A stretch of DNA of 64,000 nt, taken from the NCBI GenBank assembly GCA_028554755.1, contig JAPTOF010000005.1:18760001-18824000 (forward strand). Direction: 5' to 3'. Below are positions 43,470-55,350 of this stretch, piece after piece. Source of the DNA: Cordia subcordata. Its lineage: Eukaryota; Streptophyta; Magnoliopsida; Boraginales; Cordiaceae. A program made the translations under genes and the position numbers. Every line of letters begins with the position of its first letter. The first letter of the stretch is position 1. The notes beneath the pieces are model-generated. The model was not told the origin of the DNA and did not search any database. It was given only the letters and a program-made list of their open reading frames with translations.

Positions 43470-46400
43470 ATGACAGCAGACGCATACACACAACGCCCTC
43501 TCTTCGGCGGCGCCATTTCCACTACTTTCCCTCTTCGCTTCCAGGTCCATACTAAATACACACACACACACAATATTATCTGTTTTATCTGTTTTTATTT
43601 TTTATTTTAAAAATTAAGTAATTTAATTGATTAAAGTATGCTCAAATTGTGTAGGATGTCAGCAACGTTCGTCAAGTTCCTGATCATCAGGTTAATCCCC
43701 TCATGCTAAATTCTTCCGTCCAGGCTGCTCAACCCTGGGTTGAATGATAGGCATTATTAGCTTTACTGTTTCTATTTATAATTTGGGTGTCAATACTTTT
43801 TTAGTTTTATTTCTTTATTTATTTATTTATTCGTGATCTTAGCATATGAGAAATACTTTTGTCCGGCTATGAAGTGGTAAATTTTGGGGTACTTTTGTTG
43901 TGTTTGGTATAAGCCTATTATAAGATACTTGTTTTTAATGTTTACATAAAAAAGCACGGTCTGTTTTAGAGTTCTATAAAATGCTTGTAATATGATGTCT
44001 TATTATCTATACGTGTAAATGTCTTATCTTATAAAAGTATAGTTTGTCTTGAGGTTTTATAGCATGTTTAGAATAAGATGTCTTATATGATATAAGATTA
44101 AAAAAAGAAAAAGAGAAAATAAACATTGCCTCTGCATCAATAAGATAAGCGCAGCACTTATGTTTTACATTAGAGGACCTTTTCGTATCAATGGCTCTAG
44201 CTGAATGAATTCGGTCACCTATTCACACACATTAATATTGGGTGTGGACAATTTTGTGATTTTAGGATTCCTTTTGTAATTTTGGTATCAATGGCTGGAA
44301 ATAAAAGGGGGGGGGGGGGGAAGTCCCAAGTGTTTGTTGGAATGATTTTATAGTTGGACCATGGTTAACATCTTGTCATATTTATCTTTATATGCTTTTA
44401 GATGTATATTATTCTTGCAATAATTGCGTTGAACTTTGATGTTAAAAATTTATTTTCTTGGCTGAAGGAGGTGTTTGCTGACCCTTCGCGTGATGAGAGC
44501 TTGATATTTGAGCTGTTAGATCTAAAAACGGAGGTAGGGGATGAAGGAAGCGCAGTATGGTTTCTTCAAGACCTTGCCAATGAACAAGATGCTCAGGGAG
44601 CCACCGTAAGCTCACGTTTTCATTATATTATTTCCTATAGGATGTTTTCCTTTGCATTTGTTTTTGCATAAAGTTCGTTTACTTTCTCATTTGGCTTATG
44701 ATTTTCGCGAATTAGATGTAGTTAGTTTGATGAAGGAGAAAGGTTGTGCTAGGTGATCGAAGAATTAACTGAATGGCACTGTTGTACACTAGTACAGTCG
44801 TACCCCTACAGGTGGCCTTCTTAGATAAGATTTGTTTTATCTGGGAAATAGTACTTTGATAGAAGAGGAGGATTGCATAGGTAGGCCGAAAATTGTGTGT
44901 TTTGTCATCATATTCATAGTAGGCAACTGCTCTTTCCCGACTTAGGCTTGGTTTTAGTCTAGTTTGGTTCAGATGTAGTAACTGTGAGAATGGGGCAGCA
45001 TCGTGAAATAAGCTCTGGTTTTGCTTTAAAGCATTGAGTTAGGTAGCTGTATATAGTGCATGCAAATGAATTTTAGGCGGCTTTTTATCTCTTCACCTGT
45101 CTGACAATTTATTTTCCTTGTTTGATTTTTGCTTTCTAGTAGTTAAACTTTGATTTGTATTAGTTAAAATTTTTATGCAGTTTGTAAGGTATAAAGAATG
45201 TTTGATAGCTGGAATAGGTAGGATCTTATGGGATAACACATGTGAAATGCAAATTCATGGTCTATATCTTATCTTTTCAAATTTACTTTTTCTCTTGGGG
45301 AAATTTTTTGTTTATTTGGGGTGGGGGGATTTTTGGGTTGGTGGTGACTAAAGGATCTTTTCTGCGGACTCATGCATATTTTTCACAATTTTTTGGGGCA
45401 CACATTGAGTTGATGTACTTCTTATGGGTTTGCAACACCTTGATTAAATAAAATGTGACGTGCTGATTTTAAAAAAAGTTGAATTTGCAAATTTTGGTCG
45501 TCTAGCACCTTCCCTTAAAGAGTTCAATCTTTCCTAGTTTCAAGAAATTGTTGTTATTCCAATATTACAAATGTGAGTTGAAATATACAGAGTTTACCCC
45601 TTTTTTATGTGTGCAGATAATTGAGCAGTCAGGAGTATTTACAGCTGAAGGATTGCGATTCAGAAACATGCCTGTTGTTGTTACAACTGCTGTTGGCCAG
45701 ATGGTGAGTAATATGTCCTTGCATCAAGTGTAGGGTTGGCCTTGCCTACTCTATTAGTACCACCACATCGTGCATGATATGTTACTCTGGACAATCTAAC
45801 TAAAAGAAGAAAGAAAGGGAATCAGCTAGTATTTTATTTGATAGCTATGGCACTTTAGTTTAATTGCACGCAGTTTGGATATCTAAATAAAAGCATTATG
45901 TTTCTGGGAGTGGTTACAGTGGTTTGAGATGTGAGTTATTTGGGTATCAGTAAGTTCCATGAAGGGTCAACCTACATAGTTAAACTGATAAAGCTGATAA
46001 GTCATCTCGTTGCTGATCTTATTTACCGATGACGTTGTCTTAATCGGTCGATGTGTAATTAACTGTTCCCTTTCTCATAGGGGATCGCTAAGGGAAGACA
46101 GGGCAGGGAAGCACAACACATTGTCAAGGTAAGTTAATCACTTATTATGCTCTTGATTTGAGCTGCTGGATAGAAACTAATATATTGTTCCTCCAGGTAT
46201 ATTTGGCTAATTTGCGCCTAAAAGAAGTTGGCACTGATGTTCTGATCACTGCATATGAGCCTGTTATCATCAAGTAAGTCTGGAGAGAATGTGTATGATC
46301 ACTGGCTCAAATTCTGCAATTCTAGTTCCCATCTGATTTTTCATACCCTGAGCATTCTCTTTCCCTTTCATATTCAGTGAGGCTGATCCCAGTATAGCTT

Positions 46401-47059
46401 TTCTTTCCATTGATCTAGTTATTCTGTCAGCCTTTTACCTTTCTGATATTCGGTGAACCTTATTAGAATATATTGTTTATTCGATATTAGCATTATTTTG
46501 GGGTCTCTTTTATTTATTAAAACAAGAGGTATATGAAAATCTTGAGGATATTCTTGCGTTCTGAGTGTCTCTCTTACCTACTTCTTAAGTTGCACTTCCT
46601 CGTTGCTTTAGTCCATAATGGTGTATTTTATTCTGCACATCTACACGGCTGATGAGAAAACTGATTAATAATTGTTATGATCATATTATGGCACATCTAT
46701 GTGCAACCCGTAATTTTTTTTTTCTTTTTTTCCTTTTTTTCCCCGGGGATGAGTTACGCATAGTCCAGGTGGAATACAGTTCTGTCAAGGAGTCATTATA
46801 TGGATGTTGACGCTGATGCAGCTTCTATTGTCTGCTTTAACTCTTGTGGATATTTTTCGAGAGACGCCATTGCTGACACTGCATTTTCTTTCATGGTTCT
46901 TCGTTTTGTAGTCCACTGAGTGAAAGCGCAATCACAGTTGGGGCTGGTGCAGCTGTACCTGCTACACAATCGGGATTCATGCCACTGGCCGAGGTTTTCA
47001 AACTTGCAGTCTCCAGTTTCAAAGTGAATGATTGGACACTTTTCGGTTCTTCAACTTAA
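43470..47059 (+). CDS. MOG1: Ran guanine nucleotide release factor, MOG1 type (seven exons)
   Basis: Exons: 43470-43544, 43655-43690, 44468-44605, 45617-45703, 46081-46128, 46197-46273, 46912-47059. They join in phase to 202 residues. The product starts MTADAYTQRPLFGGAISTTF and has the MOG1 core: DVSNVRQVPDHQEVFADPSR, ESLIFELLDLKTEV, VYLANLRLKEVGTDVLITAY and the C-terminal FKVNDWTLFGSS. The family has the Mog1/PsbP alpha-beta-alpha sandwich fold. In yeast and animals MOG1 binds Ran GTPase and releases its nucleotide, supporting nuclear import; the plant role is inferred. Similarity to PsbP is one of fold only and no transit peptide is evident. All introns have GT-AG borders. The length equals that of the plant family. 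Confidence 0.94.
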
Positions 47060-47559
47060 AGAAGTCATGGAGGATTAATGTTAGTATAGGTCTACAGGAG
47101 CCTATGACAGTGACATGCGTATTCCGTATTGGAAAATGTATATGATGATGACACGTGTTAAGGTTTAATCAAGTCATTTTAGATATTTTTGGCTAAGTGT
47201 TTATAGAGGAATGTGATTTAGCCTTGGGGTTGTGATGACTTTGTTTTGGGGTGTTTGTGGTGTGACGTGCGTGAATGTGGACAGGGCATAATTTTGTGAG
47301 GATGAGTCTTGGAGGATTAAAGTCATGTCAATTTATCAAAGATAACGGTGGGCCTTATTGTCCGCTTGGAAAATTACAGGAGAACTACCATTTGAAAGCA
47401 CACACTGCTCTCGTTACAACACCATTCTTTTCAAACAAAGGCTCACATTTTAGCCAGGAAACACTTAACTGTGTTCAAAGAGATTGGACAGAAAAATCTA
47501 CTTTGGACTCGTGAGGATTGGTTTTTTGAAAAAGTAATTTTTTAAAAAACTTTTGAAAA

Positions 47560-47980
47560 AGTTATTTTGGGCTTGTTTAGATTGGCTTCTCCCTCCCCCT
47601 TAAATGAAAAGTTATTTTTTTTCCTATAAAAAGCATGCAATTTTTACAAGAAGTATTTGACTTTATTTTAAGAAAAAAGAGTTGGAACTCTTAAAGAAGT
47701 TTAAATTCAATTTTTTCAGAAGTAAAAAAAATTTAAGTTCTTAAAAATATATTTTTTTTTCAAAAGTTATAGAAAAAACTATTTTTTGAAAAAATTAATT
47801 TAAATGAGATCTTTTTTGATAAGTTAAAAATTTTGACTTAGAAAAAAGTTGAATTTGAGTTTTTATTAGAGTAAGCTTCTTTTTAAAAAAAAATTAATTC
47901 AAATATCAATTATAAAAAAGATATGCCTTTTCTAGGGAAAAAAAAAAAAAAGAATTTTTTTTTCATCAAAAGGTCGATCC
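47560..47980. mobile_element. AT-rich MITE-like repeat
   Basis: The stretch starts GGGCTTGTTTAGATTGGCTT and ends near TCGATCCAGATGGG, with alternating poly-A and poly-T blocks (AAAAGTTATTTT, TTTTTTGAAAAA) between, like the element at 4334-4560. The ends are only loosely complementary. Family membership is likely, precise borders are not. Confidence 0.35.
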
Positions 47981-50900
47981 AGATGGGTCCAAATACACAT
48001 GGAAGCTATACATGTACCATAAAGGGGTAAAAGAAAATTTGAGAGGGACCAGATGAAATTCTCGAACAATAATAATCATGTCCTATGAAATTAAAAAAAA
48101 AATTAATCACGATCAAGAATGAGTTGTGTGGATGAGACTTGTGTAGTCGAATTACTTAATAGATAAGATTTGATTTGATTAACGAAATATGACATTTTAT
48201 TAATTTTTTTTTTGGATCAATGACAGGTTATTAATTGAATTAACATATTCTTTATCATTTGTCATTTCTAATTTATTCAAGATCACCACTTTCGGTTAGA
48301 CAGAAATTAATTATCTGAATGCAGATAGATTAATTGCAAAAGGGTACAACACTTCGGCAGTGCACAATAATTATGAGATATCATTATCACACGAAGACTT
48401 AATTGGTGCTAGTCATCAATCACGCGTCCAATAATTACTAAAAATAATCGAAGTCTTAACCTCCAATTTGGTTTCATATTCGTGATGTGGATTGATTAAT
48501 GTAATGCCCAAAGAAGAAATTAATTAAACGAAAGAGTAATTTGCCGAAAGCATGCTTCCCCAATTCACATCTAATCATTACCACAAATGCTCACTTACAC
48601 TCTTGGGGGCTTCGTCTAAAAATGATTTTGATGCTATAGGAAAGTCGTGATCGTTTTTTATGACGAAAAATTCATACAATTTTTTATGACGAGAAATTCA
48701 TCTTACAAAGGAGTAGATTAAGATAACTAACTTAAAATGCGGTGCTCAAGCAGCCCGAGGGAGTGGATGAGAACTGGTTAGATATATGTGTGAGACAAAG
48801 GATTTGTAATATCTGCTAGGCTGCTAGTATAGCTATATAGTGGAAGGGAAGGAGCCTAAATTGATTCCTTCTTTTTTTTTTTTTTTTTAAATTTGTAAAA
48901 GGAGATCCCGATTGTCATCCGTAAAAGAAGGGTTGGACTAGACTAGCAAATTGGAGTCTTGTTCCTATTAAATTTGACACGAATTTTTTTGGTTGGAGTT
49001 TTAATTCAAACAAAAGATATTATGAAATGAATCTCAAATTTATAAATTTTGTAATGTAACAATATAAGTAATTCATGTTTTAAGTCAATCAAGAGTTAGA
49101 AGATATTTATAATGAAAAGGTAGGAATTCGACTTTTTTTTTTTTTAGTCGAGAACCACATTTCAATTAGACTATGTCTTGTTGAAGAAAAAGATATTTTG
49201 TAAGGGCCAATCTGAATTTCAATCCTAAGAAAATGTTGCTCGACAAAGAATAGAGGTGTCTTTGTAAGTTACAACTGGGTTGCACAATTGATTATCATTT
49301 AAATTTCTCCACCTAATGGAAAGCATGCATAACTTGATATTATTATTATTATTATTAATCTTCTCTCATAATATTACGAAAAGAGCTGGAATCCCAAAAT
49401 ATGTGGTCAAGACAGCCTCCATATATAGCTGTCATTGCTTGAACATTCTATGATGATTAACATCGTGTCGATCAAACTTATCTTTGGTCAGCTTCAAAGT
49501 GAAACTTCTATTGCTGTCCTGACAGTTGCCAAAGTAGTCTAGAAAGAGCAAATAAATGGTGACATGAAGGTGTGTAAAGGAATAGTTAATCAGAAGCCAG
49601 TAATAATAATAATGATGATGATAATAGTAACAACTATAAGTAATAATAAATATATGCTTAGACTTTTAGTTTATGTATACTTTCGATGTACATTTTATTT
49701 TATTTTTTAGTGACATTTCTCAACAAATCAAGATATATAAATTAAATCATGATGTGAGTTACCTAAATTAAAGACATATTTTGAAAAAATAGGAAAAATA
49801 TGAGATTTCTTTTTGTCAAAAATCAAATATAAATTGTTATCGATTCATAGTATCTTTTAAGTAGAGCAGAATGCATAGACTTGTTAACTTTACGTACGGC
49901 ATAATTGTTAATCGACAAATTACATACTTGTCAACTTGTACGACATTATTATATATTATTTCTTTATCCTCTAACTCTTTAGATTGGACTTTTATATATA
50001 AATTTTTGTACACGAAAAAAAAAATTAATGGTAAAGAAGTGATATTAATACTGTATTTTATATGCTTTTCAGATTTAAACTTTCAGATAAACATATAACA
50101 AACACGATAACAAGAATATGATCGAAATTTTGCTGTAAGGTGTAACATCTAGACAAAAAGCCAGCTTGGCTTAAAAACTTGGAGAAAAATGATTTAAATT
50201 TCTAGCTGACTAATTAACCACCAAAATTCGGACCATTTTTTGTTGTATGATTAAAGAAAAGTGATCGGATGGTAAGCCATCCTCATCACAAACACTCCCA
50301 TCAATGGCAGCATGTCTCTCAATTATCTCTCAACAAGCAACATGACCTAATTCATTAATTTGCCCCATCACTCAATCATTTCAAATGCAAGCATTTATCA
50401 TCCAAGGTTTTAATTCTCATTCAAGTTAATTTATTTATAAAAAAGATATTTTAGGAATGGGTCTGAAAAGTTTAGAGATCTAGACGAGAAATATCATAAA
50501 ATTGTAAGACTAGAAATTGATAAGATCAAGCGTCCTAATTAATCATGGGTAGACTCATCAGACAAGATTAGTCGGGGATACAGTTCTCACTCATTTAAAA
50601 AACATAATAGTTAACGAATGAGTTAGGGTATGTTATATTTAATCGCTGTTAAAATAATTACTACTTCTGAATGTTAAGTTATGTATTTCTAATCCTACTA
50701 AATAAAAATCTAGATCCCCCTCGATCATACGGAGAACATAGGAAGGTGGTGAAGAATAGAATTGAGAGAGTAATCTCGATGAAAAGTATTTAAAACTAAC
50801 TTACGCGTGACAAATTTAAATGAAGTCTAGAAGAAGAAATTGAATACCTATGAATTATGTTAGAAATTGCATGCCTATGCTATTTTAAGTGACTGATATG

Positions 50901-51224
50901 ACCAAGTGTAATCTAGATAAAGTTTATAGGAATAATTTAAGAAACTTATTACTGGAATTGATGCAAATTTGGTAGGATTTGTCCTAGTCGTCATTATCAA
51001 AGTCTATTACATGCAATAACAGTGATTTTTGAATAATTTGTCGTCATTAGGCGAGTCCTGTTTGAGTAGCTAACCCATAAATGCCTATTTACATCAAATG
51101 ATTGTCAATTTAAGATATTTCTGTAAATCATTGTGGCCCTATAAAAGTTGTTTCCATTCATTAACGTGTGTTCAGGGGCTACTTTTACTGCTTTATATTT
51201 TGTTCGCGTTCCTAAAGACAAGCC

Positions 51225-51341
51225 CTTTTTTTTTTTTTTTTTAGTGTTTTTTAATAATTTTTGAAAAAAAAAAGTATTTTTTGAAAAATTAAAAATTTTA
51301 ATTTTTGAAAAAAATATATTTGAGTTGCAAAAAAAAAAGAA

Positions 51342-51372
<31 letters not shown>

Positions 51373-51400
51373 TATTTAGAAAAAAACTAATCTAAAAGGA
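51225..51400. mobile_element. AT-rich MITE-like fragment
   Basis: The words TTAGTGTTTTTTAATAATTT and AAAAATATATTTGAGTT closely follow those in the element at 4334-4560 (AAAGTGTTTTTTTAATAATT and AAAATTATATTTGAATTT). A TA run (about 51343-51373) has been inserted or expanded. Terminal repeats are not evident. Confidence 0.35.
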
Positions 51401-51979
51401 TTCTAAGCCATTCATGTCTCTCACTCTCTCTCGATCCATCAACAACCAAAACAAGAAAACAGAATAACAGAATAACAGGGAAACAAGAGCTAGTGGCTCA
51501 AAGTGGCATGTTAACATGAACATGTCTCTCAATTATTGTAAAGTATCAATCAAATCCTAGAAAAGGATGGCCCATTGGATATGTTCCCAGATGGTAAGCA
51601 TACCAAATGAACTTCCAGTTTTTATGTAATTTGCTGAAAATCAAATAAAGCCGAAGCACATATTAAAAAAAAAATACTAGAAAATTTACCAACTCACTGA
51701 ATCAAAACACAAAAATGCCCTTAGAACCGCCGCCAATAAGTGTGTTCAATGTGAAAGTGGGCATTAGTTTGCGAATCGTCGGCGAAAAACTGCCGTATTT
51801 TTGTGTCTTTTTTGTTGTGAACTCGCCTTCAAAAGTGGCTTCGGCCAACATCTACATCACCACCACTCATGGTCTAAGCAAAAAGGTAAGGCTTTGGAGT
51901 CCCAGCATGGGCGACGGCTAGTTGGCCGAAGCTCAAGAGGGATGTTTCGGCTATACATCCAAGCTTAGCAATGACATGA

Positions 51980-52330
51980 TTGTTTCCCTATAAGGGAGGA
52001 CACAAGACTGACGATAATGGTAAGAGCATTTCAGATATCATGAACGAGGTAAGTTTCGTAAAGAGCATCCCGAACGCCTATAAATTCCCTCTCAGTTTAT
52101 GAAAGGGGGATTTTTTCTTCTTAACTCCTTATTTTCTCAGAACTACTCAACACAATAACTGACTTAAGCATTGAAGGTGAAACGGGGGGAAAGGCCCACT
52201 CCTTTGTTTCGCAGGTTCAAGCAGTCCATTCCTCCTTCGGTGGACGAAGCCCGCCTCGTGCTCTGCGGAGGTCGAAGCTCTAAACCAACTCTTGAGCAGA
52301 AGCACGGCATGCCCTCCATCCCATAACAAG
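51980..52330 (+). mobile_element. Ty3/gypsy-type LTR remnant
   Basis: A CCTATAAATTCCCTC promoter-like motif at 52078 is followed about 80 bases later by AACTGACTTAAGCATTG and then GGTGAAACGGGGG and TTTCGCAGGTTC. A CTGACTTRAGC-type word after a TATA box is a recurring feature of the R-U5 part of plant gypsy LTRs. Base composition is more GC-rich than the flanks. Neither LTR ends with target duplication nor internal coding sequence was found, so it may be a solo LTR or fragment. Confidence 0.5.
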
Positions 52331-53077
52331 AGACTCCTAAGGTTTTGGAGTTAGTTAAGTTATCGACGTGACATAGGAGAATTTTCATACCACATCATAT
52401 ATTATAGTTTATTATTATATAACTCATGATGTTTTGAGTTAAAAATCTTTATCCTCTCTCCAAAAGACCCTACTTTTCATGGATAACGCATAATGTTATA
52501 TTATAATGTTTATAGATTTAAAATAAATTTAATGCGGCTGTATTTAAAAAATGAATATCTCGCAATTGAAAATAGAGATTAATCATTTGATTAAAACTCG
52601 ATCTCCCATAATCTAGACATGGTTGATTTTAGGAGAGAAAGGCAAAAGATGTAATGATTGCATGAATAAGATGGGCAGCCACTTAACAATCATCTTTTTC
52701 TTTCTTTCTTTCCTTTTTTTTTTTTGACCTTAGTGATTCAATTTATTTTTACCCAATATTTATTAGGTCCCACCCTCCCTTTGATCTCTCATTTTCTTTA
52801 TGGATTTGAATGATAAAGAACACCACACGTACGTGGAGTCTGAATCAAGGTACCCTTCAACCACAATAAAAGAATTTTATATGCAAATTTATTTCAGTTC
52901 CAATAATTAATAAACTAGCACTTTAATATCTTAAAAGAAAAAAAGAAAAAAAATATTTCTTTTCTTTTTTCTTTTCCCCCTTACATTGCTTTCCATAGCC
53001 CACTCGTATAATTCCCACTCATTATTATGTTTGTTGCTTAAAGCTTGCAGTCACTCTCTTCCCTTATCCTCTCGTTT

Positions 53078-53085
<8 letters not shown>

Positions 53086-53110
<25 letters not shown>
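53086..53110. repeat. (TA)n microsatellite in the TCP upstream region
   Basis: About twelve TA units following a CT-rich stretch and followed by ten T residues, roughly 230 bases before the TCP start codon. Confidence 0.9.
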
Positions 53111-53119
<9 letters not shown>

Positions 53120-53159
53120 TTCTAAAGAGAGAAAAATTCAAACAATTAATCAGCCTGAG

Positions 53160-53177
53160 ATGCCATCTCCCATCTGA
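53160..53177 (+). promoter_or_regulatory. Short upstream ORF in the TCP leader
   Basis: ATGCCATCTCCCATCTGA encodes MPSPI and stops. It lies 160 bases before the main start and would be in the leader if transcription starts near the CT-rich tract at 53050. Very short frames of this type arise by chance. Confidence 0.25.
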
Positions 53178-53338
53178 AAGGAAAAGTATTACAAGATAAA
53201 GGTGAGGCAAAGAGTGAAAGGAAAAAAGAGAGACCCACAAGGGGCACAATTTAGGGTAACCTAGATACACGTACGTATTTGTGCGTAGCGAACAAAAATC
53301 TTGAATCCGACCTTTGAATTATTAACACAATATTGTAT

Positions 53339-54502
53339 ATGATCATGGATAGTGGAAATGTTCATGCCATGTCTAGGCCAACGAATTTCCCTCTTCAATT
53401 GCTAGAGAAAAGAGATCAAGAAGCTGAATCTTGCTCGAGCTCATCAAACTATCCTTCATTAGCCATCTCCAATGGTGCTTATAACCAAACAACACCAGCC
53501 AATTTAGAGCCACCGCCCAATAAGAAGAGTTGTACTACTCCAACTACTACTCACCCAAAGAGGAGCTCGTCAAAGGATAGGCACACCAAGGTGGACGGCC
53601 GAGGCCGGCGGATTCGCATGCCGGCGGTATGTGCCGCTAGGGTTTTTCAGCTCACAAGAGAATTGGGCCACAAATCTGATGGCGAAACCATCGAATGGCT
53701 GCTCCAGCAGGCCGAGCCGGCGGTTATCGCTGCCACGGGTACCGGGACCATCCCGGCGAACTTTACTTCCCTTAACATATCGTTGAGAAGCTCAGGCTCA
53801 ACCATGTCAGCACCATCACACTTGAGGCATCATCAGAGTTATTTTAGTAACCATCAGAGTTTCATGGACTATTCACATTTGAGGGCTGTAGAAGAATATT
53901 CACAACAACGGAGAACTATGCTCCCTGGAGTCGGAGTAACCCCGGAAAATTCATCATCATCCATGGCGGCCCTGATGATGAATTTTCCTAGCGGAAATAT
54001 TAATGGAAATGTGAATCATAATGCAACTTTACAAGCTAAGCGAGACTTTCGTAAACCGAGCTTAGACGTGGCCGAGGGAGAGAACAGTTCTATAGGGCTG
54101 AAACGCCGGCCGGAGGATGATATTCCGACTTTGCAAAATCACGTAGAGAATTACTTTTCTCAGTCGAGTTCGGGCCCGATTCCCTCAAGCCAAGGTCAGA
54201 TTCCGGCTACTACATATTCTGTTGGCAACTCTAATATTTATGGAGGAGGTACCATGTCTAGTAATGGCTTCCATTTCATGAATTTTCCATCCCCAGTACC
54301 ATTATTGCCCGGGCAACAACTTGGTTCCAGCAGCCATGATAGTGGTGGTGGGGTCGCGGTGGTGGAAGGCCAATTGACCATGCTCGCCGCCCTCAATGGC
54401 GGCGCTTTTAGACCAATTAGCTTAGGCAATGGAGCTTTTGAGGCTCAGATGGGTGGTTCTAATGATCAGCGGCACGACAGCACCAGTACACACCACTCGT
54501 AG
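53339..54502 (+). CDS. Class I TCP transcription factor, TCP14/TCP15-like
   Basis: A single exon of 387 codons. The start is the ATG at 53339 (MIMDSGN); a second ATG at 53345 is possible, and the codon before is TTG. After a disordered Ser/Pro/Thr-rich N-terminus with the short motif [11 protein letters not shown], the TCP domain lies at about residues 70-130: basic region [20 protein letters not shown] and helix-loop-helix [20 protein letters not shown] with [11 protein letters not shown]. The four-residue-shorter basic region of this type defines class I. After it, [20 protein letters not shown] and a C-terminal [19 protein letters not shown] match TCP14/TCP15. These factors promote cell proliferation, internode growth and germination by binding GTGGGNCC-like sites. 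The rest is low-complexity and variable. Confidence 0.93.
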   Translation: MIMDSGNVHAMSRPTNFPLQLLEKRDQEAESCSSSSNYPSLAISNGAYNQTTPANLEPPPNKKSCTTPTTTHPKRSSSKDRHTKVDGRGRRIRMPAVCAARVFQLTRELGHKSDGETIEWLLQQAEPAVIAATGTGTIPANFTSLNISLRSSGSTMSAPSHLRHHQSYFSNHQSFMDYSHLRAVEEYSQQRRTMLPGVGVTPENSSSSMAALMMNFPSGNINGNVNHNATLQAKRDFRKPSLDVAEGENSSIGLKRRPEDDIPTLQNHVENYFSQSSSGPIPSSQGQIPATTYSVGNSNIYGGGTMSSNGFHFMNFPSPVPLLPGQQLGSSSHDSGGGVAVVEGQLTMLAALNGGAFRPISLGNGAFEAQMGGSNDQRHDSTSTHHS

Positions 54503-55311
54503 ATTTAACAACATATTTGCATGGTTTGCTGCTTAATTAATTTTGCTTTTTCTCCCCATTTTTCTTTACTTAAACATCCCCCCAAAAAAAAAAAAGATTA
54601 GCAAGATTGACTAGGGTTTATATACTTTTGATTACTTCAAACTGATGATGAGCTTGAGTTTTTTTTTCTTTCCCCTTTCATTTTGATGGAGAGTAATATG
54701 TTTAAAGACTAATTAGGGTTTTGTTGACAAAGATATATGAAGAATGGTATTGACTGTTTGCATTGTTCTCTTGCTGTTTTTTACATTCTTTTTAATTTTT
54801 AAGAAAAATCTTTGTTGATTACTATAATATTAATTAGTTGATCTGATCTGTCCCACGCTACCCTAGCATTTATGCTTGAGGTTCAAGGAAAACAAATTAA
54901 TGAATTTGCATGCAAATAATATTGATAGTTTTAAGGTTTCTTGTTAACTTGGAATTGGTTTACGAGATAGGATTACAACTCATTATGGCAACTATGGATT
55001 ACAGGTTGTAAACAATTGCCAAACATAGTTTAATTGGTCTACATAATAATAATACTATATTTTAAATTTTTAATTTTTAATGTTGAAGTTCAATCAAGTT
55101 GAGAAGAAAGGTTTAACTAATCCAAATTATCCAATCATATTAAAGTCGATAATTAAGTCCGAATCTAAATCTCCTGATAACCTTATGTATTATGAGACCT
55201 AAGTATTTTTTCTAGCTTCATCCTTTCAGGTGGTTCTCAGGTGATGACTGGGAGCATTAGCAAACTCTCACAAATTTGCTGCGTATATATATAGTTATAT
55301 AATAAAAACAT

Positions 55312-55350
<39 letters not shown>

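Larger units (their letters stand above)
47060..53338. other. Spacer between MOG1 and the TCP gene
   Basis: The start holds the MOG1 3' UTR and the end the TCP promoter and leader. In between I see AT-rich MITE-like stretches (47560-47980, 51225-51400), ATT/ATA short repeats near 49335 and 49605, and a gypsy-type LTR fragment near 51980-52330. No gene is supported. Confidence 0.6.

Noticed and set aside
47275..47514. Plus-strand frame of 79 codons after MOG1
   Set aside because: It lies just past the MOG1 stop, in probable 3' UTR or beyond, with no recognised domain.
51715..51921. Plus-strand frame of 68 codons upstream of the TCP gene
   Set aside because: It is next to LTR-like sequence, has no recognised motif and probably belongs to transposon debris.
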